64,000 nt of DNA, taken from NCBI GenBank assembly GCA_030435675.1, contig CM059623.1:6102012-6166011 (forward strand). Direction: 5' to 3'. A model generated the notes under the pieces. The model was given only the letters and a program-made list of their open reading frames with translations, was not told the DNA's origin and ran no database searches. A program made the position numbers and the translations under genes. Numbering within the stretch: position 1 is the stretch's first letter; every line of letters begins with the position of its first letter. Below, piece after piece: positions 12,248 to 24,800 of the stretch. The DNA is from Steinernema hermaphroditum (taxonomy: Eukaryota; Nematoda; Chromadorea; Rhabditida; Steinernematidae).

Positions 12248-14747
12248 TCAGTAGTTGTTACCGAGTAGAATGTTGTGGGAGAAGGGGTTCAGGTGGAAGG
12301 GGATGGCGCCGGGGAAAGACATGGCGGGGGGCATGCCAGGACCGGCGGAAGCCGTCGGCGACGGCTTGTCCTTGTTCTCCTTCTTGTGCTTCATCCGACG
12401 GTTCTGGAACCAGATCTTCACTTGCCGCTCCGTCAGCATCAGCGCGTGCGCGATTTCGATCCGTCGCTTCCGCGTCAGGTACTTGTTGAAGTGGAATTCC
12501 TTCTCCAGCTCGAGCACCTGGTTTCGCGTGTACGCCGTCCGCTGTCGTTTCTCGCCACGACTCCCGCCTGGAAAGGGACACATTAGGGCTGCACGTGTTG
12601 GGGCCATTTGGAAATGGGCCAATGAAGGGCGTCTGTAGACAGAGTTTAGAGGTCTAGTTTCAATAGAGTCATTTCGGAGACGATCCAATCGTGAGACCGG
12701 TCGAAATGAAGCGAATATTCCGACCGGTCTCACGATTGGATCGTCTCTTGAATACTCTCAGAAATGAGTTTCTAGACTGTCTAGACGACCTGTTTGGCCC
12801 GAAATGTACTTTTGCCTTTGTTGGACAATATGGCCACAGTAAGACCTTTGAGAAGTTGCAATGACATGCGATTAGCATTCTGTTCTCAGCTTCTTCGCCG
12901 TCTCTTGTTGGAATCCAAATTGCAACACCCTGCACATGGTCGGCCACAGTACCCCTTCCGGCGTTTCCCCCTCCGAGGGCCTACTTCCGCTCATAAACAA
13001 TGCATTCGCGGTCGATTATGTTCGATTATCGTCGCGCGCCAAACGAATGATGAATGCGAGGCGGCGGCGGAGTCGAAAAAGCGAAATGAGAGGAGGACGA
13101 AGGCGCCATTGCAAATGCATAATACAGTAATCGCTCTGTTTTCGATAAAAATGAATTATTGGGACGCGGCTACGTGGATGAGGGAAATGTCTCCTGTGGA
13201 CAGTCGGCTAGAATTGGATGTCGCCCAGCAGACAACGACGCATCCGATCTCCAAAAGTGTCTAGACGACCTCAAAAGGACTCTGAGACCCTTCAGTCACA
13301 GACCGATCGCTCAGACAGAAGTGATGTCTCTGAGACCGTCTGTCCTCTGGCAACGTCGTGTTCCTCTCGTGTTTTTGTTCAAAACAACATCTTCTCGTTG
13401 TACGAGACGCACACCTAACCTCAGCAAGTCGTTCCCGGGGCCAATTAGTTGTTTCCGACTTCTAGACCCTCGCGGCGTCTCCACCACCGAGATCAAAATG
13501 ATCGATCGGCGAGGAGCCCGTCGCCCTTTCGTCGTTTTTCGTCGCTTCGGGTCGCCCGGAGCCCACAGGGAAGCACGACTCCTGAGGCACCCGGAAAGGG
13601 AACTCTCCAGAAGGCTCAGAAACCCGCTCGATCCCCATAAATCTCGTCCTCAGCTCGTAGCTCATAACCCACACCCGCGGCGGCATAACTCATCCCCAAA
13701 TCCATTAGGGCTGCTTCCATTTTTCGGCCTTTTGTCTCCCTCCCGCGTCGGGTAAACAGTTGCGCGGCGACGTCGTCGGCCGCTGGGTCATTAATTTTGT
13801 AAATTTCAACGAAAATCGCCATTAATTACGCGATGACAGTGACTGATTCGCGCCTCGATCGGCGGCGACGGCAAGGCCCGAAGTCGAAAACGGCGCCGAG
13901 TCACGCGATACCGTACCCCACCTACCGTTGGAGGAATGCACGCGGGTCATCCACGGGTAGAGGGCCACGTTCTGCTCCTTGTCGTCGTCATCGACGTCCT
14001 TCACCGACTCCGAGGAGCCCTGGCCGGGGCCGTAGGCGCAGGAGGCGCCGCTTCCCTGAAACGAGAAAGTCGCAACAGGAACCGAAGTCGTTTGTCTCCA
14101 TCGGCCCGAAGTGAGCAGATTTATGACCCCTGCAATCAACTCCAATTCGAGCGCTTTTCGGCGACGCGTCGCGGCGAACGGAGGGGGCGGAGGCGCTCGA
14201 GGAGAGTCTTTGTTTTGGAGTTGGAGGACCCCAGTAGACCCCAAGATAGGAGTTTAGAACATCGATTGGGGTTCTATGGAACGGAGAGGCAACTTGGGAG
14301 AAGCCACTCCAATCGTCGGGCCTTTTTGGTCAGGGAAAAAGGTCAGTGGAGGTGGCCTTCCAGAATCCTGCTACTTCTGCCCCTCCACCCTCTCCGACTC
14401 TGTGCATCTACGATCTCCCAAAGTTTTCTCCTTTTCGTAATAGAGCCCAAATTCTGGTCGCCCCGGGCGTCGGGGGAGTGGCGGCGCCTCGGGCGGCTAT
14501 TAATCATACGATGGGCGCCTCCTCGGAGGATCGATCGACTCACCGAATCGCTCGGGTTGGAGCCGTCGCTCGGGGCGTAGGAGCCGGCGTTCGGAGTCGG
14601 CGCTCCGGCGGAGTAGTAACTGGCGCCGGCGGAGGCTCCGCCACCCGCGGCGGCATTCTGGGAGCCCTGGTCGTAGTAGAAGTTGTGGAGTGAGGCCGAC
14701 TGGCCGGGGTAGCCGTGCGGGGGTGCTTCCGTGGCCGAAGACGTCAT
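12248..14747 (-). CDS. lin-39: Hox transcription factor LIN-39 (Scr/Dfd-like)
   Basis: Homeodomain transcription factor of the central Hox class; in C. elegans it patterns the mid-body (vulva precursor fate, Q neuroblast migration). Three exons: 14747-14544, 14055-13926 and 12567-12248, with introns of 488 and 1358 bp, giving 217 aa with all phases closed. Exon 1 is rich in Gly, Ala, Ser and Tyr, as in Hox N-termini. Exon 2 holds an acidic run (DVDDDDKEQ) and the PBC-contacting hexapeptide YPWM. Exon 3 opens the homeodomain at [20 protein letters not shown] and includes [19 protein letters not shown] and [30 protein letters not shown] and [10 protein letters not shown] favour lin-39 over mab-5. 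Intron 2 carries a perfect hairpin (12677-12747) and a TACGGTA ten bases inside the donor. No second homeodomain was recognised, so the ceh-13 partner is not visible here. Confidence 0.95.
12677..12747. repeat. Perfect 27-bp stem hairpin in lin-39 intron 2
   Basis: The arms 12677-12703 and 12721-12747 are exact reverse complements (beginning GAGACGATCCAATCG), with a 17-nt loop. The outer flanks are weakly similar in inverted orientation. It could be a small MITE, a recently arisen cruciform or a hairpin RNA precursor; the sequence alone cannot decide. Confidence 0.7.
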
Positions 14748-17700
14748 ATCGAGCGGCTTCTGAATCTAGAACATCGTCCTGGAAGGAAGAGAGATGGGGT
14801 ACGATAGGGCGAATCGATCCGAGGGGGCGACGCGGAGGCACACAAACAACGCCGTCGCGAGAGGTGTCGAATCATTAGGCGATTATTGGGCCGGGCCACG
14901 GAGGCCTCCAGAGGCCGGCGGAGGGGGGTCCAGAGGCGGCGGAGTGTCTTCTGGGGTCAGAGGCGACGCGTAGACACGGAATCGACACAAAGTGGTTTTT
15001 GCAAACACAAAAAGCGTTCGATGTTGCGCATTACCGGTTCCGAAGGTTAAACTACTCGGGGTACGGTAGGGGAGCGGGTTCCACGCGAGAAGGAATGTCG
15101 GGACGAGTTCTGTTTGTTCTAGTCAAAGGGGTGACCCAAAAAGCGCCGAAGGTGTTCTTGGAAAGGCCGACTTTGCGAATTGGGGACTCCACCGATTAGG
15201 TACTTGACAAGGGAGAGGCTATCGATTGACTGGGAAAGGTCCACAGGGTACGGTAGAGGAGAGGCTTCTCTTTCCAGTAGTCCCGAAGAAAGTGGCGACG
15301 GCTCCGTTTTTTGGCCGAAGAAGGCGTCCAAAAAAGACGATCAGAGAGAAATTTCTCTTTCTAACGGCGACATTGACAAATGGGCGAAAACAGATTCAAT
15401 TTTCGGTCAAGAAGCGTCGTTTTTTTTTTGGGCGGAAAACGACACCCGACGAAGTCGAAGGTCAACAGTCGCCTCCCTCGCCTCGAGGGTCGTCTCTCGG
15501 CGCGGATCGATCGCGTCTAATCATACGGTACCATCTGAGGAATAATTAATTTTACAACTCTCGGCGTCGCCGCGCGATTTATGGCGTCGTTTGTAATCGG
15601 AAGCGTCGCGGTGGGTGGCAGCGTCTCCGAAGACGCCTCCAGAAGCGCCCGCAGAGTCTTCGGAACTCCTTTTGCGCCAACAAACAATTTGTCAAAAACA
15701 CACTTTAGTGTGATTTTTACAAATGGAGGCGCATGGCGAGGCCAGGGGCCTCGCCGCCGGGTGCCGAGGCGACCGCCATCCATCTAGCGGCGACGGCGCC
15801 GTGCGACCGCGACGCCCGGGGAGGGCGGTGCTCCCGGAGGAGGAGTCGTCGGCGGAGGGGGCCTCTGGCCCGCGGGGTACTGTAGAGGTGGAGGGCCGCG
15901 GAGGTGAGGAGAGATTGATGGCCACGGCCAGGGACTCCAAAACAAGGAAAGGTGGGCATCGATCGAAGATTCCCGTCTGTGGTTAGAGGTGCGGTCCTCA
16001 GGGGAAAGGGACGCCAGGAGTCGCTGTAGGAGTCACTTCGGCGGCGCGGAACAGATGGAAGGCGGGAAATGGCGGTGATTTGGGTCACAAAAGGAACGGC
16101 TGAAACAGGAAGTCGCTGAAGAGTTGATCACGATTTTATCGATTAGGACTGCGCTGAGTCACCTCGAGCCTTCAGGGGCGAACCCTTCCAAGAAGGTGGA
16201 AGCACCTTGAGGCACGGAAACGACCCTTTTTCCGAAGGGTTTCCGTGATCGGACGTGCTTGGGGAAGTGGTCTCAGCCAGGTGCTCTCCCCTAAAGTGCA
16301 TGCAAAAAAGCCGTAGTCCTCAGGGGTGCATCATGTGGCTGGAAAGTGAAAGTGGAGGGAATATACGTGAGATCGGGGATTGATTGAGTCGACATCTCGA
16401 AGCAAAAACAACAAAGAGACTTTCAGATCGATGGAAGTGATAACGTATCTTCGGTGGCCGTCGTAAAAAAGTTTAGGGACCAGATCTAATCTCGGAATTT
16501 GCAGGGTGTACGCCTAGTCTTGCAGAGTCAGCTGGGGATCGAAGGAGAAGAGTTTGTGTACAGTCCCCAAGCGATAAGTCACAAAGCCGTTTTTTCGGAC
16601 CGTTCCTCCGCGCGTGCCACCTTTCGGCGGTGACTGATGGCGACGCTTCGCTTCTTCGCACTCGAAAGCTACACGGACTTTTTTGCGCCGAAGTGGACAA
16701 AAAAAATCGGCGGAGACATTCCTCTTTTTGAGCTTAGAACAGGTAGAGGCGATCTTGGAGAGTCAGAAGCTTCTGCCAGAACTGATAAATGTGGCCATCA
16801 ATCGAGACGATCTTTTTATCTTACAAAAGGACCGTATCCGACGGCAGAATCGACGACTCTCCGCTCAGATCCCAGAAGTTCCGAAGCTTCTTCTCCGAAA
16901 AAAACCGAAACAAAAGACTGTGGCCCGGAGTTTCCCGCCTCCTTTGGCCTCGCAAAGAAGAAGAAGGATCGCCTGCCAGCGATGAGGAATCGCCTCGCTC
17001 GCTCATAACCACCAACTGTCGGCGAAGTCTCCGGCGACGGTGCGCGACTCCGATCGATCGGAGTCCGATGTTATCGGCGGCGGAACCCGTACCGGAGACG
17101 AGTTTCTCCGCCGTTCCATATGGTAGGCGGCACAGAAGCTGGTCCCCTTCTTCTGGGAAGGAGTCACGACGCGGACGGACAGGGTTATGGTGGCTCGGAT
17201 TGGCAAGGAAACTTTGAGGGACAGACCGACCAATGCCTAGAGATCAGATCCTTCTCTTTCATAGAGAACCACAAATTACCACAAGATATGAGTCGTGGAA
17301 CTTCTAGTTCAGGACTTACTCTGGGTCGGATCATTCGTTCTAGATGGATCTAGATGGAGCGAACCACCTTTTTGGCTCTGAGGGAGGCTGGGCCCAGAGA
17401 AACGCGTCAAACTTCCGAAAACATTAAGCGATTTTGTACAAACGTACAAAGTACAAACAGGCGCCTATGGTTCACATCCTTTGCGATCGGCTCCCCGAAG
17501 GATCTTGTCCAGGATCCAGGAGGGCCCAGGAGTGGTCAAGAACATGAGTGCTTCAAAGATCACTTTTAAACTCGGCTCTTTCACACGTCAGAGTCAGGGT
17601 CGTCGACGTGACTTGTGGCCAGTGCTACCAAGCCTTGATTGGACTCAATGGAGAGGACGCCAAAGTCCGTCCAGTCGATCACTCTCTTTCAGCACCCCTA

Positions 17701-20700
17701 ACACCCCATTCAGGCACTCAATTTAGACACCTAATCACTCACTTTATGACAGCTCATTACCGGGAACGACCCGCGGCCTCGGCGGCTGGGTCCACTGGCC
17801 TACAGTAGCGCGCTCCAGCAGCGTAACCACAAAACGAAACATCGCGAGGGGCTAATTGACTCCATAAATCAGAGGAGCGCCTCGAGGCGCACCCCTAAAA
17901 GGCAAAAAATCCGAAAGCGTTCCAACAAATTGTCGTCGCGTGTCGTAAATCACTTAATTTTCACTCCGCTTCGCATAAAAAGTAATTAACGACCGCGCGA
18001 GGTGATCTATTGCGCAAGCGGCGCGCATACGCCTAATTGGCCCTCAGGTCTACCGTACCCCTCCCTGCGCGGGCCTAATTGGAGGAGCATCAATCAGGGA
18101 AATGGGGTCGTTATCGCCTCGAGGATGAGTTACGGGAGCTTCTTGGGGAGGGTGGCCAGGGGAGCCTCGCGCAATAAATCGTCGGCGCCCGAGGTGGGGG
18201 GAGGCGCCACTGGAGGAGCCCGAGGAGGTCTCGAGGAGGGCCGCGGATTCGAATCGCCTCGACGGGCGGTCGCCTCGGGCGCCGGCGGTCTCTTTGGCGG
18301 CGACTTCAAAGCCGCCACTCGAGAGTCGCCATCAATCCTCGCCTCGTGTGGCGACGGCGGCTGGCAGCAGCCGCGCCCGCACTCCATCATCGCCCGGATT
18401 TGGTCCCGCCGAGAAGCAAGCCTGCCCGCGCCGCTTTGTCCCGCCACGACAAATTATACGACGCTCTGCTCGAAGCGTCTCCGAAGTCCTGTAGGCCTTC
18501 CTTTTGATCTCTTCTTTGGATTCGTGAGAGGCCAAGGTCGAGAGGAGATCTGTGTCTTGAAATCTGGTCACATTCTCGAGCGGATGCTGAAAAACTCTTC
18601 GAGAAGGAGACCAAACTGGAGTCGGATTCTGGTGACCTTGCTCTTCCGTGACCTGATACTAAAGATCACATTTGGAGCCGTCTTTTGGAGCGCTAGAGAC
18701 ATCAAAATTGGTGTAAAGGACCTTCAGGCAATTCTCGTCTCTAGGTCATCGTGCTTCCAATTCGAAAGAAGACGCAAAAGATCATCAGGGAGGCGCGCCT
18801 TCTTATCCAGGTTCCGAGCCTCCCACGGCGGCCCTTCCTGAGTGATCCGACGGAGGGCGATAGCGATCGGTGGTTTGTTTATGCGACTCCACCGTAAATC
18901 ACTCGATTGGCAATTGTTGGGCACACAAACACAGGACACGGCCGATCGGAGGATCGATATCGTATGCTCCGCGGAGAGGAACGTAAAAAGTCGGAAGATG
19001 ATTGAGGGGAGGGGGCCGACGCACTGTTTCAAACCGCGAGCGAACGACTCTGAAGAAGCTGATGGCCTACTACAAAAATCGGTGACGGGGATACGGTAGC
19101 TCTTCGAGCGACTTGGACGTGTTCTTGGACATCACCTTGCCCCATGAAAGAATAGAAAATTCGCGAGAAAAGCAAAAATGCGTCCAAGATAGATCACTCG
19201 GATGGGTGACTAAACCTTTTCTAGAAAGTCACGGAAGGAATTCAGTCGACTTAGAAGATATTTACAAATGCATTCCTTCGACTTCGCTTTAATCGTACTG
19301 TAGACTGCAGTGTGATCAAGCAGCGATGGATACTGGCTACAAAACGAAGTTCGCCCCCTTGTACCCATAGATTCGGAATCTGATCATCGCCTTGGCCTCG
19401 AGGTGACTAGCCGAGGTTACAAAAAGCCGAAAAAGGAGCGCCTCCGGCGGAGTTCGCTGTCCCCGAAGGACTTTAGTAGAAGAAGGGATGTGCCGAGGGC
19501 GGAGCGAACTCCGCGTAGGGGAGGTGAGATCGACGGAAAAAGGAATTTTATACGGTAGAAACGGCGAAAAAATGAAAGGAGAGTAAAAAGGCGGGAAGTG
19601 GAGTGGAACTGAACGGAAGTGTCGTTCAAGAAGCCACAAGAAGTGGAGATGGAGGGGCGAAGAAGGAGAGAGATCAACGAGAATGGAGTCCAGAGAGAGG
19701 GAGTCCGAGAAATCACCCAAGCAAGAACTGAAACCAGGAGAAAGAGGAAGCGAAACGGTGGAAACATGCGGATCACGCCTGTTGCGATCTGAGTGGACAC
19801 GGCCTCCAGAACGACTGGTCTCCATCAGGAACACGCAAGAATATGAACCAGATGGGGATCGAGGGACTGTCTAGACACGCCAAAGGACAAGTCTGTGAGA
19901 CTACCATCAGAATATCCCACAGAACGTTCTGGAAGATCGCAGAACCTATTAGGAACACTTCAATGCTGCACTTGCTCACACTAAACTATCGCACCTTGGA
20001 TCTGTTAAATCGACTAGTTATCAGCCTCTTCTATGGATCCACGAACGTGGATACCGTATCCAGGTTCGTGTAGTTTCGTCCAGGAAACCCGTTTGTCCAG
20101 AGTAGAATCTCATCGATCTTCGATAAGTGATTCATTTGGGCGCTTAGGCGCGCAGAATCGGGCGCATCTTGGCGTCTCAAGACGGCTTCCCCGCCAGCAG
20201 GTTTGCTCCGAAAACGCAACTTCTAGAGAAAGTTCACCTTCGCCATCGCAACATCGGAATTGATGGCGAACGGCGGAGATAAGCGCCGAGACCTTGGAGG
20301 AACGCCGCCGAATCCTTTGTTCGTCGCTACCGTATCCCGCCGCACCCGACGGCTTCGGGCCATCTGGACACCGCGCGTGATTGATCGCCGCATTACCGTA
20401 ATCCCGAGGGAGAGAGAACATCGCTTCACGCGCATTTCAGAGACATCGGCGCCAATAACTTGTTTTGCGTCGGGGATTACGGTAACGAGGAAGGTATTAC
20501 TCCTCTTTGAGGTCGCCGCCACAAAGCTCCAAAAGGCACAGGTTCGGAACAAAGCGTCTCACCGCGATAAATCACTCGAGGGCAAAACACACGTCGATCG
20601 TACTCCGGGCGCCCCACAGAGGGTACCGTAATCGGGCAGGGAAGGACATCCGGCGATCAATGACCGAGAGAGCGGCGTTTGGCGACGGCGAATCAATTCG

Positions 20701-20905
20701 ATCGGAAAGGAGAAGGGAGAGGAAGAAAGCGCCGGGGCTGTGAGGGACGAGCAGTTCAAGAAGATGTCCTCAGAGAGAATAGGTCCTAACCGTCTGGAAG
20801 CAACGTTTCCTACTCGTAAAGTACTATGACAGGCTGTGGAATGTGAGGCCAAATGTGGAAAGAGGCACGTTTCAGGAATCTGGAATAAACGTTCTCTGAA
20901 AAAAG
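14748..20905. promoter_or_regulatory. Gene-free region upstream of lin-39
   Basis: 6.2 kb with long but non-conserved open frames of the kind GC-rich DNA produces by chance, and no domain recognised. It contains TACGGTA motifs at 15062, 15249, 15524, 18051, 19092, 19551, 20052, 20329, 20394, 20478 and 20624, ATAAATCA at 17864 and 20567, AT-rich islands such as TAATTAAT-like sequence near 15541 and 17985, and GTCTAGAC at 19869. I infer a lin-39 enhancer domain. Confidence 0.45.
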
Positions 20906-21825
20906 CGACATTTCCACGAAGCAGGACAACTCTCCGCCGCTAACTCGCCGCCGCCGACTCGCCGCCGCCAACTCGCCGCCGGCCAACTCGCCGCCGGCCA
21001 ACTCGCCGCCAGCGGAAATATACCGGAGCTGCGCCGGCTACCACTTAGAGCACATCCAAATTCCTGCGCTTGATTCTAGCTTAATCTACGCGCACTTTGA
21101 AGGCAACTTTGCAACTAACTAGTGAATATTCACAAGAGTCAGGAACATTATGGACCACATCTAACCAGAGCTTCCAGGACTACAGAGCTCGCTTAAAACA
21201 AAGAGACATGAGTCTAAGCAAAGCCTGGATATTAGCCTTAACTACGAACTCGGTATAGCGGCCAAAACCTGGAAAGAGAACAACCCATCCGAGTCCTTAT
21301 CCAATATTGACCAAGGACTGACGATATTTAGGGTACGGACGGGCGAAGCGAGCCCCATATTCATTTCGCGAGTGGCCTAACATCCAGGCTTGGTTTAGGC
21401 TCAGGCTTAGGATTATGCCTATTTTAAGCGAGCCCTGTTGTCATGCTGGCTTCGGCAAACCCCGGATTCGCTTAGGCTCCAGCTTACGCTGAACCCTGTT
21501 GATTTTAAGCGATCCCGAACGTATCAGTTGATTATAGAGCAAGCGATCATATAGAACGTTGACTGCTGTGGATAATCACTAACTCTCTGCAAATCTGCTT
21601 TGAAAGTACGCGTGACTTAGGCTAGAATCGAACGCTGGAATTTTTATGTGCTCTAAGTGGTAGCCGACGCAGTTCCGGTATATTTCCGCTGGCGGCGAGT
21701 TGGCCGGCGGCGAGTTAGCGGCGGCGAGTTGGCTGGCGGCGAGTCGGCCGGCGGCGAGTTGTCCTGGCGGCGAGTTGGCGGTGGCGAGTCGGCCGGCGGC
21801 GAGTTGTCACGTACCGACATTTCCA
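20906..21825. mobile_element. Foldback-type element A
   Basis: Large inverted terminal repeats: left 20925-21055, right 21635-21808. The outer part of each consists of tandem units of about 18 bp around GCCGGCGAGTTGG or its complement, and the inner part is a unique block with GCGGAAATATACCGG. The direct repeat CGACATTTCCA flanks both ends (20906-20916 and 21815-21825), as a target-site duplication would. The 580-bp interior has no coding frame. It contains a block at 21325-21500 (GAAGCGAGCCCC, CCAGGCTTGG, TTAGGCTC repeats) that recurs in element B at 60060-60280. Confidence 0.75.
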
Positions 21826-24800
21826 ACCCAATACCATCTGGAAGTACCTCACAGAGTACAATTCTCAACGCTTTAAATAGAAGAATGTCGCCTACTTCGG
21901 CATCCGTTAGAGCGCGACCAGGGAGCAGATATCGGAGAAAGCGAGGGAGAGTGGGCCAAGGGGAAGAGAGAGGAAGACTCAGGGGTTCCAATTGAGGAAA
22001 CGCAAAACAAGAAACAAGAAAATATCGTATTTGTTATCGATTTGCTCATCGATACTACGGTATATTGCGAAGCAGAATAGAGCAGAAGAAAGAAAAACAG
22101 CTTTCTATCGGTGGACACAATCGAGCCGAGGATGTCCGGCCGGGGCTCTGATATGTGGCCATCTTGGGTGTAATCAGGAAGCGAGGAAACGAGGATGAAG
22201 ACAGCCCCATTTTTGAGTTCTTTTGGCGACTCACGCGGAGTGTCGCCTATCGATGAAGAAGAATAGGTCGAAACAAGATGGCCCCATCTCAGAGACATTC
22301 CCCATCCGGCCGAACATCTTCGGCTCGATTGCATCCGTCCATCGTAGGTTCTCTCGAAAATCGATAGGAATTTCATTTGGAACGGCCGAGACGCCCCTAG
22401 TACATCTACCGTAGTCCCGTGTTCTCTTTTTTTGTAACACAAATTCCCCAAGATTGACGACTCGTGACGGCAAAAAGTCGAGAACGAAGACGTGAGCGAC
22501 GGCGTTAGGATTGCGGGAGGTCGATGGCGACGTCTGGGGACCTGGGTTCCCGTTTCTGCAGACGAAGCGATCGAAAAAGGAGCGAATCGAGGGCGGAATG
22601 TTTGCAGAATTTGGTGCGGAGCTGCGTAAAAAGCGGCTATCTTACCGGGAAGACTATCGAAGGGGATCGGGGGTTCAAGGGTGGAGGAGATGGTCATAGA
22701 AGCGAGACTACGGTCGGAATAACGGAACGAACAGCTCAGGGGACTCGCCATGGCCCTTCCCCATCACCTATTTCTCGATCGGAAGGGCCAGGACTTCTTC
22801 CTCCCCTTCCTACAGTACCTCCAGTGTCATCCCAAAAGGAATCGATAGAACCACGAGGAACTCCACGGGACACGCTGAGTCAATCGGAACGCCAAAAAAA
22901 AACGGCGAATCTCAGGGAGGCCAACTGGTGGCGGATCCGGCGGGGCAATTTGTCGCCGTCGCGGCGATCTCTTTGGCCGCCGCCGACCCGGGCGGAGATT
23001 CTATCTCGAAGGAACGCACGCCCGATACCGTAGATTTCCCGGGCGCGGCCAGATCCATCATCTCTTCGCGCCTCCTTGCGCAATGTTATTGCAGCGCCTC
23101 AAGATTTACAGGCGTTTACAGCGCCGCTAATTGCCTTCACGGGATTTGCGATCGCTAATTGGGACTCGGCGGAAGTGACTCCACCGGAGCTGGACAGGTG
23201 TGCCCTGATTCTGCAGAGAATCGACGGGAAGCGCCCACCCGGATCGATAATCTTAGCCTTTGTTTTCTTCTCTTTGTTCTGGAGCAGTTTCTTTGTAACT
23301 CGATCCAAAGCAGGTACATCTCGTGGCTCTAAAACCTATCACTTCGAGGGACGGCTCTTCATCGACATCTCGATTTACAGCCTCCATCTATACCCTACGA
23401 GTCAACCAGCCCCCTTCCATCTTCCTTCTTCTGAGGTCTCTCTAAGAATCGGACTCTCGGAAGAGCTCGAGTGGAAACGAATCAGGTCCAGTCTCCTGGA
23501 ACGATATCCAACTCTGCCGAGTCACTTTGTATTCCTGTCATCTGATCAGATCGAAAAGGGTCCAGAACTGATCTGCACGCATAGAACAGTCCTCCGCCCC
23601 CACTTCACTGACCCATTCCACCCTAGAACTTTGGAAGAAAGGTCCCCAGAAGCCGGCGTCTTTCACAGAATTCTACAGTACTTAGCCTACCGTTCCAGCT
23701 TAGAAGAAAGCGCAGAGTCACGTGAACGCGGAGGAGAGCACGCCTAGAAGGTTCGCCAAGGCACCGAAGGGCGCTCCGGAGTGGATTATATAGTCGGATG
23801 GGAATCCTGACAAATCGCTCCGTTCGGTCGCAACTTTTCGGCGATTTTTTGCGAAAGCGGCGCGCGCGGTGATGGACGGGCAGCGGGCGGTTAGGGGCGC
23901 GTCGCCGGCGGGGAGGCGACGGGGGAGACGGTGCCCGGGCGAGCAAAAAAGCGTGCGCGGATCAATCACGTGGTTTGAGAAAAAACGCCGAAAGGTGCCG
24001 CCGGAGTACGGTAGTGGCGAGCAGGAATGGGACGCGTCCTGAGGGGAAGGCACGAGAGTCATTTGTTCGCGCGAAGCCAATAAATCGGCGCGACGTGATA
24101 TACGGTAGCCGATCGAGGCGGCGATAAATCAGAATTTTGAATTTATAGCCTCCGGCGCCAACTGCGCCCGCGACGTCGCCGGATTCGGGCTGCTCGAGGG
24201 CCACCCGCGTCGAGGGAACCTCTTGACCTCTGGAGGCGATCGCGGCGTCTCCAAAGTGGGCAGCGGCTGCGATCGATCACTTTGTTGATTGTAAACGCGG
24301 CCAACTGTCACAACACGGCGCCGCGCCCGAGGCGATCAAGGGGCCGCCGCCTGCACGCCTAACAGAAGCGGTGATTAGCGATCGCTTATAGGCCGAGATG
24401 GCCACTGTGTAAACTCTGGGAACTGTCCAAGGACTGTAGAAGAGCCAGAGGATGTGGAGAAGAAGAGGGCCACTTCCTGGACGTGGAGATCGGTGTGGAA
24501 GCTGCATGTCATTAACAGGCCCGGGATCTTTAGTTTTAGAATGGCCTTTATCCAGATCTCTCTCAGACTGGAGCGCTTCTTCTTTTCCGATGACGTTCCA
24601 GTGATCCCTCGATCGATCTACTCTCACAAGAAGGTCCCCCCTGAGTGCCGTTAAATGTAGCGAATTTCCCTAACACTGTGTTGCACAACGGGACTCAAAA
24701 GTGCACCGATTCCGGCGCCGTCGAAGGCGTCCCTGTGAACGAAAACAATTAGTATCCGAGAAAGGACCTGTTTGTGGAGGCGCCAAACGGCCTTGGGAAG

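Noticed and set aside
18002..18841. A 279-codon open frame upstream of lin-39
   Set aside because: Low-complexity, Arg/Ser/Gly-rich, no domain, no splice context. Long frames are expected by chance in this GC-rich noncoding DNA; the same holds for 13159-13755, 21873-22751 and 23076-23747.
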